Source: Rheinheimera tangshanensis
GTDB lineage: Bacteria; Pseudomonadota; Gammaproteobacteria; Enterobacterales; Alteromonadaceae
DNA: 64,000 nucleotides
Reading direction: 5' to 3'
Assembly (NCBI RefSeq): GCF_014645135.1
Contig: NZ_BMLH01000002.1
Location: forward strand, 526,966-590,965
How positions within the stretch are numbered: the first letter of the stretch is position 1; the number at the start of each line of letters is the position of its first letter. Position numbers and translations under genes: made by a program. The notes under the pieces were generated by a model. It saw only the letters and a list, made by a program, of their open reading frames with translations, was not told the DNA's origin and did no database searches. Of this stretch, positions 1 through 12,994 are shown piece by piece.

Positions 1-267
1 ATTGAGCGCGTCACTAAAGCTATCAACTGGCAAGGTGAAGTTCATAAAATTGCTGCTGCAAGTCGGACTAATACTGAGCGTTTAGCTGCAGACATTTTAA
101 ATTACATAGAATTATTGCCGGTTGAAAAACCGCGAGAGCAAGTCGAAGACGCCGTAAACTTTAAGTGGGATGATTATCATCAGGACGTACTATCTGTTGA
201 AGACGACCTGGATGATGATGATTTTGATGAAGACGATTACGACGTTGAAGTAATTTATAAGCGCTGA
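1..267 (+). CDS. obg: Obg/CgtA GTPase, C-terminal fragment
   Basis: The frame is open from base 1 to a TGA at 265-267, giving the last 88 residues of a protein whose start lies outside the window. The start of the fragment (KAINWQGEVHKIAAASRTNT) resembles the end of the Obg GTPase domain, where the NKxD/SAxx region is followed by a helix. The last third is very acidic, with runs of Asp and Glu, as in the C-terminal tail of proteobacterial Obg. Obg is an essential ribosome-associated GTPase involved in 50S assembly and stress signalling. folA follows after 7 bases, so the two are probably cotranscribed. Only the C-terminus is visible, so the call rests on this similarity and the acidic tail. 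Confidence 0.8.
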   Translation: MERVTKAINWQGEVHKIAAASRTNTERLAADILNYIELLPVEKPREQVEDAVNFKWDDYHQDVLSVEDDLDDDDFDEDDYDVEVIYKR

Positions 268-274
268 GGTGACA

Positions 275-763
275 ATGCGGATTGCAATGATAGCGGCTAT
301 GGCCAATAACAGAGTGATTGGCAAAGACAATCAGATGCCCTGGCATTTACCGGCAGATCTAAAGCATTTCAAGAAAGTGACTTTAGGTAAGCCGGTGATC
401 ATGGGTCGCAAGACTTACCAATCTATTGGTAAAGCCTTACCGGGACGCCGTAATATTGTCATCAGCAGGCAAGGTGTGGCTCTAAGTGCAGATGCAGATT
501 GGGTACGAAGCATAGAGCAGGCGCTGGCTTTAGTACAAGATGAAGCAGAAGTGATGATCATAGGTGGTGCAGAGATATACCGTCAGGTGCTGCCTTTAGC
601 TGATACCTTATATATCACTGATATTGAATTGACCGTAGAAGGCGATGCCTTTTTCCCTGACTATCAGGCTGCAGCTCGCTGGCATGAAGCAGCATCAGAA
701 TCCCATCAAGCTGATCCACAAAATCCCCATTCCTATCATTTCCGTATCCTGAACAGAGAATGA
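275..763 (+). CDS. folA: Dihydrofolate reductase
   Basis: Reduces dihydrofolate to tetrahydrofolate with NADPH, supplying one-carbon carriers for thymidylate, purine and methionine synthesis; the trimethoprim target. The 162-residue protein (E. coli 159) has the family pattern: MIAAMANNRVIG at the N-terminus, MPWHLPADLKHF with the catalytic acid at Asp28, and VIMGRKTYQSIGKALPGR for NADPH binding. I chose ATG 275, which has GAGGTG at 266-271, over the in-frame GTG at 269 that lies inside that ribosome site. It directly follows obg, unlike E. coli where folA lies beside apaH; here apaH is 2.6 kb away on the other strand. Confidence 0.97.
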   Translation: MRIAMIAAMANNRVIGKDNQMPWHLPADLKHFKKVTLGKPVIMGRKTYQSIGKALPGRRNIVISRQGVALSADADWVRSIEQALALVQDEAEVMIIGGAEIYRQVLPLADTLYITDIELTVEGDAFFPDYQAAARWHEAASESHQADPQNPHSYHFRILNRE

Positions 764-840
764 ACAGGACTTCATTGCACCTGTTGCTACATGTTGTTAC
801 TATACTTTTGTCTGTTTTTTGACTGCTTCAGGAGTAATGT

Positions 841-1221
841 ATGAAATTGTTGCCAGCAGTGTTCTGTGGTGTAGTGGTGGCCGGTGCAGTATTGGTGTCC
901 CCGGTAGTGCATGCTGACGACCAGTTAGCGGCTTCGATGTGCGATTATGTCAAGGCTGACGATAAAAATAGATTACGCAAAGTTCTGAGTGATTACCGTC
1001 TGCGCTTACGTAATATTTATGAAGGCGTTACTTGTAATGGCGATAGCTTAGTTCGGTTTGCGATAAAAAATAATGCAGCTGATGTAGGTGAGTTTATAGT
1101 GAAGCAGTTACCTGCAGCTCAGGTTGCAGCATCTGGTGATGTTGCATGGGCTGAGGGTAATGGTTTTGCATCTTCCCCTTTGATAGCTGTTATCAAAGAG
1201 CGAGCCGGTGGTGGTGAGTAA
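841..1221 (+). CDS. DUF3718 secreted protein
   Basis: A 126-residue protein with a signal peptide of about 25 residues cleaved near VVHA-DD. The mature part has the DUF3718 pattern: a Cys at 34 (SMCDYVKADD), a basic helix (RLRKVLSDYRLRLRNIY) and a second Cys at 65 before a segment on residual asparagines (RFAIKNNAADVGEFIVKQLP). The two cysteines probably form a disulfide in the periplasm. The family is found in Alteromonadales and relatives and has no known function. It lies 77 bases after folA on the same strand and is closed by the hairpin terminator at 1241-1270. Confidence 0.8.
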   Translation: MKLLPAVFCGVVVAGAVLVSPVVHADDQLAASMCDYVKADDKNRLRKVLSDYRLRLRNIYEGVTCNGDSLVRFAIKNNAADVGEFIVKQLPAAQVAASGDVAWAEGNGFASSPLIAVIKERAGGGE

Positions 1222-1240
1222 GTCGCTATCCTGACCCAAT

Positions 1241-1270
1241 AAAAAATCCGCCATCTGGCGGATTTTTTTT
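1241..1270. terminator. Bidirectional rho-independent terminator
   Basis: Inverted repeat AAAATCCGCC / GGCGGATTTT around a 4-base loop, with an A run on the left and eight T on the right. It can stop transcription from the DUF3718 gene rightward and from the chemotaxis receptor gene leftward, which converge here. Confidence 0.93.
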
Positions 1271-1290
1271 AGTATGAACTAGCGATCAGT

Positions 1291-3303
1291 TCAGACTTTG
1301 AACTGATCGACAGACTGACGTAACTCTTCCGCTAAACGAGCTACTTCATGACTGGACTGAGAGGTCTGCTCAGCGCCAGAAGCAGTTTGCTCAGCGATGG
1401 TCACAATAGACTCTAACAAGTGGCTGATTTCGTTAGACACTTGGTTTTGCTCTTTAGCGGCATGGGAGATTTGCTCACTCATATCATGGGCCAAGTGGAC
1501 GGCGTTAGTGATAGATTCCAGAGCCTGGGCAGCTACTTCAGTTTGAGTCACACAATTTTCAGCCTGCTTTTTACCCTTGTTCATCGCTTCTACAGCTGCA
1601 TGAGCACCGGTTTGCAGCACTTGGATCATGGCTTGAATTTCCTGAGTGGATGCTTGAGTTTTGCTTGCCAGAGAACGAACTTCATCTGCTACCACTGCGA
1701 AACCACGACCTTGTTCACCAGCACGTGCTGCTTCAATAGCGGCGTTTAATGCCAACAGGTTCGTCTGTTCAGCGATGCCACGGATAACATCAAGAATGCT
1801 GCCGATTGAGGCGCTATCTTTATGTAGTTTATTAATCACAGCAGAGGCCTGATCAACTTCTGTAGATAATTGCAGTATGGTTTGTTTGTTATTTTCAGAA
1901 ATCACTTTCACACGTTCAGCTTCGCTGTCAGCATTTTTGATTTCAGCCAACGCGTCGTTTGAACTTTGCATGACGCCTTGTGAAGTACTGCTCATCTCAG
2001 TTGTCGCTGTAGCTGCCTGAGTGACCTGAGACTTCTGTTCACGAATAGCTGTAGTAGTTTCTACCGTAATAGCTGAAGTTTGTTCTGAAGCCGCGGCAAG
2101 CTGTGTAGAGCGGGAAATAATGCCTTGGATCAACTGACGTAAGTTAGTGATTACCTGATTACAGTTACGAGCCAGATCGCCAAATTCGTCATGAGCCTTG
2201 TCATCCAGGCGTTTCGTTAAATCACCTGAGGCGACTACACCTAAAATTTCGTTCACTTTAGCTAATGGGACTGTGATGCTGCGCACCGTAACCATGGCTA
2301 TACCTACAGCCAAACCTATAGAAATCAATACGACAAGGAAGATAGTCGTAATGGCACCTGATACGTCAGATTGAGCTTCAGCCTGAATTTCACCTGCAGC
2401 TGTACGCGCTCTGGACAATAAACGATTTAATCCATCTAACGCAGTTTTGTTGTGAGCTTCCGCTTGTGTCAGTTGTTTTTGTGCTTCTGCAGAGGCTGCT
2501 AACATTTGTGCTTTTAACGTCAGTATACCTTCATCACCCACTAACAAATCATTGATTGCTGTGATTTTTTCATCTAAATCAGCAACCATATCAACACTGG
2601 CTCCTGCTTCAGTTTTGATGGTGGTCATTTGCTGATTGACACCTTCTAAACGTGAAGTGACTTCATTCGAAATAGTCTCTGCTGTGCTGGCTGATGTTGT
2701 ACGGGTTAAATCAACGACGATACTGACTAAGGTATTTAATCCGGTCTCCAGCTCAGCAGCGGCTTTGCTAGCCTGTGGGAAACGACGAGTCACGTCTCTG
2801 ACATCGCTGAAATCCAGTAACAAAGATGCCGAGTCATCTGAATTTAACTCCACATCTGATAATTGAGAGGCAATTTGGTCGCGCAGCGTCAGGCTTTTGC
2901 TAAGCTCTGAGAATAGTTTTTTACTGACTGGGGTAAATTCGGTATAGGCAGCGGATACATCCTTAAAAGAATTTGCCAGCGTTTCTTCTTCTGCTACTAC
3001 TACTTGCAGTGCTTTAGCGGCAGTGTCGTACAAATCTTGTTCAATAGCGAACTGAGTTTCTAATTCTTTAACCTGCTTCACTTCAGTCGCATAAAAAGCC
3101 TGCAGACTGACTTTGCTCATTTTGACAAATTCACTTTGCAGTACGGCACTATTTTCTAATGCTGGGATCGAGATTTCGTTTACTTGCGTGGTTGAGGCAT
3201 TGATACTATTCAAGCTCATGTACGAGGTAATACCGATCACCAGCAGTAGCAGTGAAATAACACCAAAACCACCAATAATCCGAAGTGCTACCGTTAACTT
3301 CAT
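1291..3303 (-). CDS. Methyl-accepting chemotaxis protein
   Basis: Transmembrane chemoreceptor of 670 residues. TM1 is at about 8-30, followed by a roughly 280-residue mostly helical periplasmic sensor rich in Ala, Glu and Leu (possibly a helical bimodular-type domain; ligand unknown). TM2 is near 318-340, a HAMP linker at about 340-392 ([20 protein letters not shown]), and then the signalling domain. The conserved hairpin tip is present ([20 protein letters not shown]), so coupling to CheW/CheA is expected. No CheR-binding pentapeptide ends the protein (it ends in DQFKV). It stands alone: its terminator is at 1241-1270 and no che genes are nearby. It starts 89 bases from the end of apaH and probably has its own promoter. 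Confidence 0.93.
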   Translation of the reverse strand: MKLTVALRIIGGFGVISLLLLVIGITSYMSLNSINASTTQVNEISIPALENSAVLQSEFVKMSKVSLQAFYATEVKQVKELETQFAIEQDLYDTAAKALQVVVAEEETLANSFKDVSAAYTEFTPVSKKLFSELSKSLTLRDQIASQLSDVELNSDDSASLLLDFSDVRDVTRRFPQASKAAAELETGLNTLVSIVVDLTRTTSASTAETISNEVTSRLEGVNQQMTTIKTEAGASVDMVADLDEKITAINDLLVGDEGILTLKAQMLAASAEAQKQLTQAEAHNKTALDGLNRLLSRARTAAGEIQAEAQSDVSGAITTIFLVVLISIGLAVGIAMVTVRSITVPLAKVNEILGVVASGDLTKRLDDKAHDEFGDLARNCNQVITNLRQLIQGIISRSTQLAAASEQTSAITVETTTAIREQKSQVTQAATATTEMSSTSQGVMQSSNDALAEIKNADSEAERVKVISENNKQTILQLSTEVDQASAVINKLHKDSASIGSILDVIRGIAEQTNLLALNAAIEAARAGEQGRGFAVVADEVRSLASKTQASTQEIQAMIQVLQTGAHAAVEAMNKGKKQAENCVTQTEVAAQALESITNAVHLAHDMSEQISHAAKEQNQVSNEISHLLESIVTIAEQTASGAEQTSQSSHEVARLAEELRQSVDQFKV

Positions 3304-3411
3304 AACCTTACTCCCAGTATCCAGGTTAAAAGGGCATTGTTACCCCTGTCACCACACAATATCAATCAAAAATATATTATTTTGAAACAGCGCCGCATTA
3401 TAGCGTTATTT

Positions 3412-4209
3412 TTAGTCAGAAACACTATAACGCCGTGCCGTCTCAATACAATAGGCCGTTAAATAATTTCCCCAGACACATCCGGTATCTAAAGCGTGAA
3501 TACCCGCTACCGGGCTATGTCCCATTAAGGCCGCCCAGTGACCAAAAAAAATCTCCGGATGAGATTCTTGTTGCCAAAATGCATACCATGGAAGCAGCGT
3601 ACTCACTTTTTCAGGATGACGCTTTTCTTTGAGTTCAAGTGCTCCATTTGCCAGACAAAATCGCATTCTGGTGCAGCTGTTAATAGTAAAACGCCAACGC
3701 TCCTGCTCAGAGTGTGCTTCTGACCATAAAGCCGGGGTATTGCCATACATGACAGAAAATAGTCTCTCTGGAGAGCCCTTGAGTACAGAGCTGACTTCTG
3801 CGGCCGCCTTTAATGCGATATCTACTGGCCAGTTTGGGGCTAACCCGGCATGAACCAGCAACAAGTTACGCTCTGGTTCAAAATGCATCAAAGGTTGCTG
3901 CTGTAGCCAATGGACGAGCTCAGCTAAATCCGGAGCGTGCAGCAAGTCGTCTAACAGATCTTTTGGATCAGCTTTAGCGAAACCAAAAGCGCAGGCCAGA
4001 AAATGCAAATCATGATTTCCCAGTACTACCTTGGCTCTATCACCCAAAGAGCGGATAAACCTTAGTGTCGCCAGCGAATCTGGGCCTCTGGCGACTAGAT
4101 CTCCGCAAAACCACAAATAGTCTTTATTGGCATCAAACTGGATTTTAGCCAAGAGCGACTGTAGTTGTTGAAAACAACCTTGCACATCGCCTATCACATA
4201 GCCTGGCAT
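3412..4209 (-). CDS. apaH: Symmetrical diadenosine tetraphosphatase
   Basis: Hydrolyses Ap4A to two ADP, and can remove Np4 caps from RNA 5' ends. The 265-residue protein shows the metallophosphatase signature: GDVQG at 7-11, GDLVARGP from 36 and GNHD at 64-67, followed by the ApaH-type H-G-A-L-A-P motif (VHAGLAPNW). E. coli ApaH is 280 residues. It is the last gene of the lptD-surA-pdxA-rsmA-apaG-apaH run, 4 bases after apaG, the same order as E. coli. No convincing hairpin terminator follows before the next gene in the same direction. Confidence 0.96.
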   Translation of the reverse strand: MPGYVIGDVQGCFQQLQSLLAKIQFDANKDYLWFCGDLVARGPDSLATLRFIRSLGDRAKVVLGNHDLHFLACAFGFAKADPKDLLDDLLHAPDLAELVHWLQQQPLMHFEPERNLLLVHAGLAPNWPVDIALKAAAEVSSVLKGSPERLFSVMYGNTPALWSEAHSEQERWRFTINSCTRMRFCLANGALELKEKRHPEKVSTLLPWYAFWQQESHPEIFFGHWAALMGHSPVAGIHALDTGCVWGNYLTAYCIETARRYSVSD

Positions 4210-4213
4210 AACA

Positions 4214-4591
4214 TCAGTTCAGAATATTTGGAATGGCCAAACGGAACAGAGGAATAGCTGCTTTAAAGCTTAACTGGCTCTGGCTGGTCATTTCGTAGTG
4301 ACCTTGCATAGTTCCTACTGGAGTCTCCAGCACTGCGCCACTGGTATAGCTATAACTGGAACCAGGTGCCAGTTGCGGCTGTTCACCAACGACTCCGTCA
4401 CCATGGACTTCGGTTTCTTTACCATTAGCATCGGTAATCAACCAGTAACGCTTTAACAGTTGTACCGTCTCTACACTGTGGTTTTTTATGGTAATGGTAT
4501 ACGCAAAAACATAGCGGTTATTAGCCGGGTCTGATTGCGCTGCGACATAAAATGTTTCAACTGAGACAGGAATTTCAAAACTCAGACTCAT
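4214..4591 (-). CDS. apaG: ApaG protein (Co2+/Mg2+ efflux-associated)
   Basis: A single fibronectin-III-like beta domain of 125 residues, the same length as E. coli ApaG. Typical segments are [38 protein letters not shown] and GTMQGHYEM. Mutants in Salmonella show altered cobalt and magnesium handling, but the biochemical activity remains unclear; the fold is also used in some F-box and polymerase-delta-interacting proteins. Its start overlaps the rsmA stop by 4 bases (ATGA type), implying translational coupling, and apaH follows after 4 bases. Confidence 0.95.
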   Translation of the reverse strand: MSLSFEIPVSVETFYVAAQSDPANNRYVFAYTITIKNHSVETVQLLKRYWLITDANGKETEVHGDGVVGEQPQLAPGSSYSYTSGAVLETPVGTMQGHYEMTSQSQLSFKAAIPLFRLAIPNILN

Positions 4592-5403
4592 AACTGGTGT
4601 TGCTCTTGTTGATGTAACCAGCGAGCTATACCGATAAACTGCTCGACACTTAATTGTTCCGGACGCAAGGTTGGATCTATCCCCATTGCTACAATCTGCT
4701 CTGCTGTTGCAAAGTTGCTGAAACAGTTGCGTAAGGTTTTTCGACGTTGATTAAAGGCTTCCAGACACACTCTGTTTAATACAGCGACAGGCACATCCTG
4801 ACGCTCTGATACAGGTTTGGGAATAAGCCGAACTACGGCTGAGTCAACTTTAGGGGCCGGTTTAAAGGCGCCTGGTCCAACTTCTACCACTGGCATGGCA
4901 TGACAGAAAAACTGAGTCATAACAGATAAGCGGCCATAAGTTTTAGAGCCATGGCCTGCGGTCATTCGCTCAACCACTTCCTTTTGCAGCATAAAATGCA
5001 TGTTCTCAATATCGTCAGCATAATCGAATAAATGAAACAACAAAGGAGTCGAGATGTTGTAAGGTAAATTGCCAAAGACTTTGAGTTTTTTTCCAGGTTG
5101 CACTAACTGACGGAAATCAAATTTCATTGCATCGGCCTGATAAATAGTTAATTTATCTGCCAGCACAGGATGTTCCTGTAAACGTTGTGCTAAATCTCTG
5201 TCTAGTTCAACGACGGTGAGGTGGCCTGATTTTTCTGCCACAGGTTCTGTAATAGCGCCTAAACCAGGACCAATTTCTACCAGTATGTCTGTTGGTTTCG
5301 GATTGATGGCTTTGACTATGCGTTCGATCACAACTGGATCGTGCAGGAAGTTCTGACCAAAACGTTTTCGGGCTGTATGTCCTTGGTGTACTTTATCTGT
5401 CAT
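4588..5403 (-). CDS. rsmA: 16S rRNA (adenine1518/1519-N6)-dimethyltransferase
   Basis: Dimethylates two adjacent adenines in the 3' terminal hairpin of 16S rRNA with SAM, a late 30S assembly checkpoint; loss gives kasugamycin resistance. The 271-residue protein has [11 protein letters not shown] near the start, the SAM-binding loop VEIGPGLGA at 42-50, an acidic ribose ligand in VVELDRDLA, and the catalytic motif NLPYNIS at 112-118. The C-terminal helical lobe includes RRKTLRNCF. It overlaps pdxA by 11 bases upstream and apaG by 4 downstream, so the three are tightly coupled. Confidence 0.97.
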   Translation of the reverse strand: MTDKVHQGHTARKRFGQNFLHDPVVIERIVKAINPKPTDILVEIGPGLGAITEPVAEKSGHLTVVELDRDLAQRLQEHPVLADKLTIYQADAMKFDFRQLVQPGKKLKVFGNLPYNISTPLLFHLFDYADDIENMHFMLQKEVVERMTAGHGSKTYGRLSVMTQFFCHAMPVVEVGPGAFKPAPKVDSAVVRLIPKPVSERQDVPVAVLNRVCLEAFNQRRKTLRNCFSNFATAEQIVAMGIDPTLRPEQLSVEQFIGIARWLHQQEQHQL

Positions 5404-6391
5404 GTGTTAACTTGGCTCTTTGCGCTAAATAAATGGCTTGTTCCAGGGCATGGAATAAACTTCCGGGGTCGGCTTTGCCTGTACCTGCTAAATCCAGTGC
5501 AGTGCCATGATCAACTGATGTTCTTATTAAAGGTAAACCAAGGCTAATATTGACTGAACGTCCAAAACCTTTGTATTTCAGCACAGGCAGGCCTTGGTCG
5601 TGGTACATGGCCAGAACTGCGTCAGCATGTTCCAGATATTTGGGCTGAAACAAGGTATCTGCAGGCAATGGGCCGACTAAATCCATACCTTGCGATCGCA
5701 GCTCGTCTAAGGTGGGGCTGATCACGTCGATTTCTTCACGGCCTAAATGTCCGTCTTCTCCTGCATGTGGATTTAATCCACAGACATAAATAACCGGAGC
5801 TTCAATAGCAAATTTGTGCTGTAAGTCGTGATGTAAGACGGAGATGACTTTATGCAGACGCTCTTTCGTAATAGCTTTTGCAACATAAGCAAGTGGGATA
5901 TGTGTGGTGGCCAGGGCCACCCTTAGTCCTTCAGTGGCCAGCATCATTACTACATAAGGAGTGTTTGATAACTGGGCAAAAAATTCGGTGTGACCGCTAA
6001 AAGGAACTCCTGCTTTATTAATAATCCCTTTGTGCACTGGACCAGTCACTATGGCATCGAATTCACCAGAGATGGATTTTTCGCCTACATACCTTAAGGT
6101 GTCGACCACATAACGTCCGTTGGCTTCATTCAACTGGCCCGTCATGACAGGGGCTTCTAATGCAAAGTCAACGCAGGTTAAGGTTCCTGCCTGTTGTGGT
6201 GAAGCAGGTTGATTTGGCTCATAAGGTAAAAGCTGAAGCGGCAGGTTTAACGCCGCCGCTCTTTGCTTTAACAGGTCTGCGTTGGCGCAAACAATCAACT
6301 GGGCTGGCCAGTTTTTTTGCGCCAACATCACCACGAGATCAGGTCCTATACCAGCTGGCTCTCCTGGGGTGATTGCTATCCTTAATGTCAT
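5393..6391 (-). CDS. pdxA: 4-hydroxythreonine-4-phosphate dehydrogenase
   Basis: NAD-dependent oxidation of 4-phosphohydroxy-L-threonine in the DXP-dependent pyridoxal phosphate pathway. The 332-residue protein keeps the three metal-binding histidines: His134 in SGHTEFFA, His209 in LNPHAGEDG and His264 in AMYHDQGL, plus the N-terminal [12 protein letters not shown] motif. E. coli PdxA has 329 residues. It overlaps surA by 4 bases and rsmA by 11, the same operon order as E. coli. Confidence 0.97.
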   Translation of the reverse strand: MTLRIAITPGEPAGIGPDLVVMLAQKNWPAQLIVCANADLLKQRAAALNLPLQLLPYEPNQPASPQQAGTLTCVDFALEAPVMTGQLNEANGRYVVDTLRYVGEKSISGEFDAIVTGPVHKGIINKAGVPFSGHTEFFAQLSNTPYVVMMLATEGLRVALATTHIPLAYVAKAITKERLHKVISVLHHDLQHKFAIEAPVIYVCGLNPHAGEDGHLGREEIDVISPTLDELRSQGMDLVGPLPADTLFQPKYLEHADAVLAMYHDQGLPVLKYKGFGRSVNISLGLPLIRTSVDHGTALDLAGTGKADPGSLFHALEQAIYLAQRAKLTHDR

Positions 6392-7680
6392 TCAGTCTCC
6401 GTCAGTACTTCAATAAAAGCCTGATCACGAAGCTCACGCAGGAAGTTAGCTTGTTCTTCATTAAAGCGGCGATTAAATAACATACGGTAAACTTGGTCTT
6501 GTTTTTTCTCTGCGGTCATGTCAACAACACGTTTATCCAGCAGTTGCACTACATGCCAGCCATGCTCAGTGCGGAAAGGCTGACTAATTTCCTCGATCTG
6601 CAGATTATTCAGTGTATCGCGAAATGCAGGGACATACATGGCCGGATCGGCCCAACCTAAGTCACCACCTTTTAATTTAGAGCCCGGATCTTCAGAGTTG
6701 GCTGACGCAAATTCGGCAAAGTCTGCTTTGCCTGCTTTAAAGTCAGCGACAAATTGCTTTAAGGTGTCACGGGCTTTTTCTTCGCTCATAATAATGGAGG
6801 GTTTGATCAAAACGTGACGTGATTTGACTTCATTCAGTTCAGCCACATTCGCGCCACGAATATCAAAAATAGTCAGGATGTGAAAACCGGCACCAGAACG
6901 TAAAGGTCCAATTATATCGGTTTTTTTCTTGCCGCGAATGGCATCAGAGAACAGCGTTGGCATTTCGTTAATATTCATCCAGCCCATGTCACCGCCATCC
7001 AGAGCTGTAGTGTCAGACGAGGAAGCAATAGCAATTTTCTTAAAGTCGCTACCTTCACGCAACAGCTTCATCACTTTGTCAGCGCGATCTTTGGCTTCGG
7101 TAATTTCCTCAGTACTGGCCTGATTTGGAATGGAAATCAGAATGTGCCCTATATTGTATTGCTCATTCGAGGAACCTTGTTCTTCCATCACTTTCATCAG
7201 CGTATCTATTTCCTGCGGGCTGATATAAATGCGGCGTTGTACGTTGGCTCTTAACACTTCGCCCGTGGTAATTTCTTCACGGAAGCGTTCACGAAACTGT
7301 TGGTAGTCGCCTTCTTCCTGCACTATACGCTGACGAAATTGCTCCATAGTCAGGTTTTCACTGCGTGCAACGTTTTCCAGCGCCTGGTCCAATTGAGGGT
7401 CTGTGATCTGTAAACCCATACGTTTAGCCATTTGCATTTGCAAGCTGTTGCTGATTAAACGTTCAAGGGCCTGAGTGCGTAAAGCGCGATCGGAAGGCAA
7501 GGTTTGCCCCTGACTTTGCGCGTTACGTTTTACTTTATTGACCATATCCGTCACTTCAGTGTCCAGTACTACACTGTTGTTGACGATAGCTGCAACACCG
7601 TCGATCTTTTGTTCTGCCGCCTGGCCCGAAAAGGCCAGAAATGCGGCCACAGAGCTGGCAATCAAAAGTTGTAACTTCAT
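6388..7680 (-). CDS. surA: Periplasmic chaperone/peptidyl-prolyl isomerase SurA
   Basis: Periplasmic chaperone that carries unfolded outer-membrane proteins to the Bam complex. The 430-residue precursor (E. coli 428) has a signal peptide of about 21 residues (SGQAAEQ at the cleavage region), an N-terminal chaperone domain beginning [17 protein letters not shown], two parvulin domains (IGHILISIP and SRHVLIKPS mark their starts) and a C-terminal helix. It lies 11 bases after lptD, which is itself a SurA client, and overlaps pdxA by 4 bases. Confidence 0.97.
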   Translation of the reverse strand: MKLQLLIASSVAAFLAFSGQAAEQKIDGVAAIVNNSVVLDTEVTDMVNKVKRNAQSQGQTLPSDRALRTQALERLISNSLQMQMAKRMGLQITDPQLDQALENVARSENLTMEQFRQRIVQEEGDYQQFRERFREEITTGEVLRANVQRRIYISPQEIDTLMKVMEEQGSSNEQYNIGHILISIPNQASTEEITEAKDRADKVMKLLREGSDFKKIAIASSSDTTALDGGDMGWMNINEMPTLFSDAIRGKKKTDIIGPLRSGAGFHILTIFDIRGANVAELNEVKSRHVLIKPSIIMSEEKARDTLKQFVADFKAGKADFAEFASANSEDPGSKLKGGDLGWADPAMYVPAFRDTLNNLQIEEISQPFRTEHGWHVVQLLDKRVVDMTAEKKQDQVYRMLFNRRFNEEQANFLRELRDQAFIEVLTETE

Positions 7681-7691
7681 AGGTTCCTACA

Positions 7692-9965
7692 TTAATTATT
7701 TAGTAAATATGGGCGTCTATAACCAAAAATACCATTCGACAACATGTCGCTGACTGAGAAGCCAGCTCCTTCACCAAAACCTTTCAAGACAAATTGTACG
7801 GCGATTCCATTATCGAAGGTTGGAGGTTGTGACAAATCATCCAGCGCCAATTCAAGGTTGGTATTGATTTGGCGCTTGGCAACCACACGTATAGCCCAAC
7901 AACAGGACTCATATTGCAAACCAAAGTTAGCTTCTATCATATGATGCTTGTTGATGTCACGATAATAACTGGCAATCAGTTTCCATTTATCATCTATAGG
8001 TGTGGTACCTAAAAAACCGACCTGTTCAATTTCGTAGTCTGAGACCTCACGACTGTAGCGGTGGTTCAACTGCAGCAAACTTTTATCATCAGCCACGTAA
8101 TCTAAAGTCACGTTACTTTTTACCATCCGCTCATTGCTTGCATCATACTGCAATGCCGTATTTAAGTACCAGCCCTTGCTCCAGTTCCATAAAAGCTCAG
8201 AAGCAAGTACCGAGTCTGCGGTCTGTTCTGTGTCCTGCAAGGAATTATCTATAGGCTTGGGGTCATCAAGGAAAACGATTTGGCCTAAACTGAAACGAAA
8301 CAACTCTGTATCTTGCGAGTCATAAAGCCGGGTTGTCCAGCCTACCGTCAGTTGGTTGGTGTCGGCTATTCGGTCCAGACCTGAATATCTATTTTCACGG
8401 AACAAACCATAATAATCGTCCTGCAGCCTGGCTGTATCGTAAAGTCCAATATCTGATTGGTCACGATAAGGAATATAAAGATACTGCAACTGGGGCTCGA
8501 ACGTTTGTAATGACCCCGAATCTTCCCAAGCCAGTTCTCTTTCCATATTCAATTTGGCATTAATCTGCACTTTAGGTACAGTTCTGGTCGTTTCTTCTTG
8601 CACCAGCAGGGTGGTTTGATCGGTATTTTGTTGATAGCGCGTGTGCAACAGGCTGGTTTCTGCAACCAGTTCCATGGCTGGCGTGATTAAAGGCCAGCGA
8701 ATACTGGGTTCCAGGTGTAAACGGTCAGCATTGTTAATGATAGCTGCATCATTGCGAAAATGGGCATATTGGCTGTGCCAGTTAAACTCAAAACCTGCAG
8801 CTAAATCCAAAGGTGCAGCTGAGCTCAGATCAATCTGAGGCAAAGCAGCATAAGAAGGGGAATAATTCCCAAGGATTTCAAAACCCTGCAGACGAATTTC
8901 TGAGTTCAGATAATCGCCGAAATAATTCAGGCTAGCTTGACGGTATAACTGCGTATCGCTTTGATTGCTGTAATCTGAACCTAATTCAGACAAGTAGGCG
9001 TCGTCGCTGACATCGGTGAAATCGACACTGGCTCGCCAGCGGTCCGACAGATCACCGGTGTGGCTAAAATGAGTTAAATAACGACTGCCAAAGTCTGCAG
9101 GTTTGTCATTATCATCAGGCAACACTTCTACTTGCAGTTGACCAGCATGGGCCTCTGTCAGATAACGGAATTCAGTATTGAGCTGTGCGCCCCTTTTACT
9201 CATCATACGTGGACTGATGGTCGCATCGTAATTCTCTGCCAGATTCAGGTAATAAGGAGTTTCAAGTTCTAGCCCCAACTTTTGCGAGCTGCCAATTTTT
9301 GGAAACAATAAACCACTTTTACGTTTGTCACTGACCGGGAAGGTCATATAAGGTAAATAAAAAACCGGGACATCCTGAATTTTGATCACCGAATGCCAGG
9401 CTTCGCCCCAACCATCCTCTGAGTTGATATTAATTTTATCTGCATGCAAGGCCCAGCTACTGTCGTTTGCAGGGCAAGTGGTGAAACTCGCCTCTGACAA
9501 ATTGATCTGTTGCTTTACAGCACTCATTTCTTTGGCATAACCACGCCCAGACTGGCTGACCAGTTGATAATCAGCGTCGTTTAACACGGCCTTGTCTTCT
9601 TTGAGCTGCGCACTAAACTGGCTGCTGCTGACTTTTAAATCAGGGCTGTAGTACTGGATCCCTCCAGTGGCAAGCAAGGTTTGTTCTTTTTGGCTGAGCT
9701 GCGCATTTGCAGCATGGAGCATGGTATTGCGGTAAATAATTTCTATATTGCCGTCAAATAATGCAGTTTGGTCTTGCATCATTCGGATCCGGTCAGACAA
9801 AATCTGTAGTCTGCTGTCTTTTGCTGATAAAGAACTAAGCTTGGCTGGCATTTCAACCGCACTGTAACATTGCTCAATAGGTTGAGATGTTTGCTCTTCT
9901 GCATGGACTATATAGGGGATACCAAGTGCCATGATAATGAGGCGATAGATCAGAGAATGAGTCAT
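7692..9965 (-). CDS. lptD: LPS-assembly outer membrane protein LptD
   Basis: Outer-membrane barrel that, with lipoprotein LptE, inserts lipopolysaccharide into the outer leaflet. The 757-residue precursor has a signal peptide (about 22 residues, HAEEQ), an OstA/jellyroll domain (LSDRIRMMQDQTALFDG onward) and a long C-terminal barrel rich in alternating aromatic strands. The four cysteines of the essential disulfide set are present: Cys33, one near 163 (FTTCPAND) and the adjacent pair near 687 (ESCCW). It opens the lptD-surA-pdxA-rsmA-apaG-apaH operon and diverges from amgK across 130 bases. Confidence 0.96.
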   Translation of the reverse strand: MTHSLIYRLIIMALGIPYIVHAEEQTSQPIEQCYSAVEMPAKLSSLSAKDSRLQILSDRIRMMQDQTALFDGNIEIIYRNTMLHAANAQLSQKEQTLLATGGIQYYSPDLKVSSSQFSAQLKEDKAVLNDADYQLVSQSGRGYAKEMSAVKQQINLSEASFTTCPANDSSWALHADKININSEDGWGEAWHSVIKIQDVPVFYLPYMTFPVSDKRKSGLLFPKIGSSQKLGLELETPYYLNLAENYDATISPRMMSKRGAQLNTEFRYLTEAHAGQLQVEVLPDDNDKPADFGSRYLTHFSHTGDLSDRWRASVDFTDVSDDAYLSELGSDYSNQSDTQLYRQASLNYFGDYLNSEIRLQGFEILGNYSPSYAALPQIDLSSAAPLDLAAGFEFNWHSQYAHFRNDAAIINNADRLHLEPSIRWPLITPAMELVAETSLLHTRYQQNTDQTTLLVQEETTRTVPKVQINAKLNMERELAWEDSGSLQTFEPQLQYLYIPYRDQSDIGLYDTARLQDDYYGLFRENRYSGLDRIADTNQLTVGWTTRLYDSQDTELFRFSLGQIVFLDDPKPIDNSLQDTEQTADSVLASELLWNWSKGWYLNTALQYDASNERMVKSNVTLDYVADDKSLLQLNHRYSREVSDYEIEQVGFLGTTPIDDKWKLIASYYRDINKHHMIEANFGLQYESCCWAIRVVAKRQINTNLELALDDLSQPPTFDNGIAVQFVLKGFGEGAGFSVSDMLSNGIFGYRRPYLLNN

Positions 9966-10095
9966 GCAACCTACTTAGTACAATACCTGAAATGGGTGAA
10001 AACGACCGGAACACCGAGCGAGCTATAATAAATCAATTTTCCAGATCCTGCTAATCCGTTATAGTGCTGGCTTTGACCTGTAGGGGAAGAGTGAA

Positions 10096-12568
<2,473 letters not shown>

Positions 12569-12572
<4 letters not shown>

Positions 12573-12913
12573 TCGCGGAAAAACATAAAATAGACAGCTC
12601 CCATCAGACACAAACCGGCGTAGACATAATTCCATTTGAAGGGCTCTTTCATATAGAGCACCGCGAATGGGATAAATACGCTCAAGGTAATAACTTCCTG
12701 CAGAATTTTTAGCTGAGCCAGACTCAGTACCTGATGACCTATCCGATTGGCAGGTACCATTAACATGTATTCAAACAAAGCTATCCCCCAGGATACGGCA
12801 ATCGCAATGTACAACGCTGAGCTCTTAAAATGCTTTAGGTGCCCATACCAGGCAAAGGTCATAAAGATATTACTGGCGGTGAGCAATAAGACGGTTTGGA
12901 TCAAGGGCGACAT
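12569..12913 (-). CDS. DMT-family small membrane protein (DUF486)
   Basis: A 114-residue integral membrane protein with four predicted helices and the DUF486 features (TFAWYGHLKHF, AIAVSWGIALFEY, FKWNYVYAGLCLMGAVYFMF). It belongs to the drug/metabolite transporter fold at half size, so it may work as a dimer; substrate unknown. Convergent with djlA, with a 4-base overlap. DUF486 members are widespread and functionally uncharacterised. Confidence 0.88.
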
Positions 12914-12994
12914 AGTCCAGCTTTTCCGGTATGTGGTGACAAAATGATGAATGCTGCACAGTGTAATAGTTTTTTATCCGAGGCAAAGTGATTT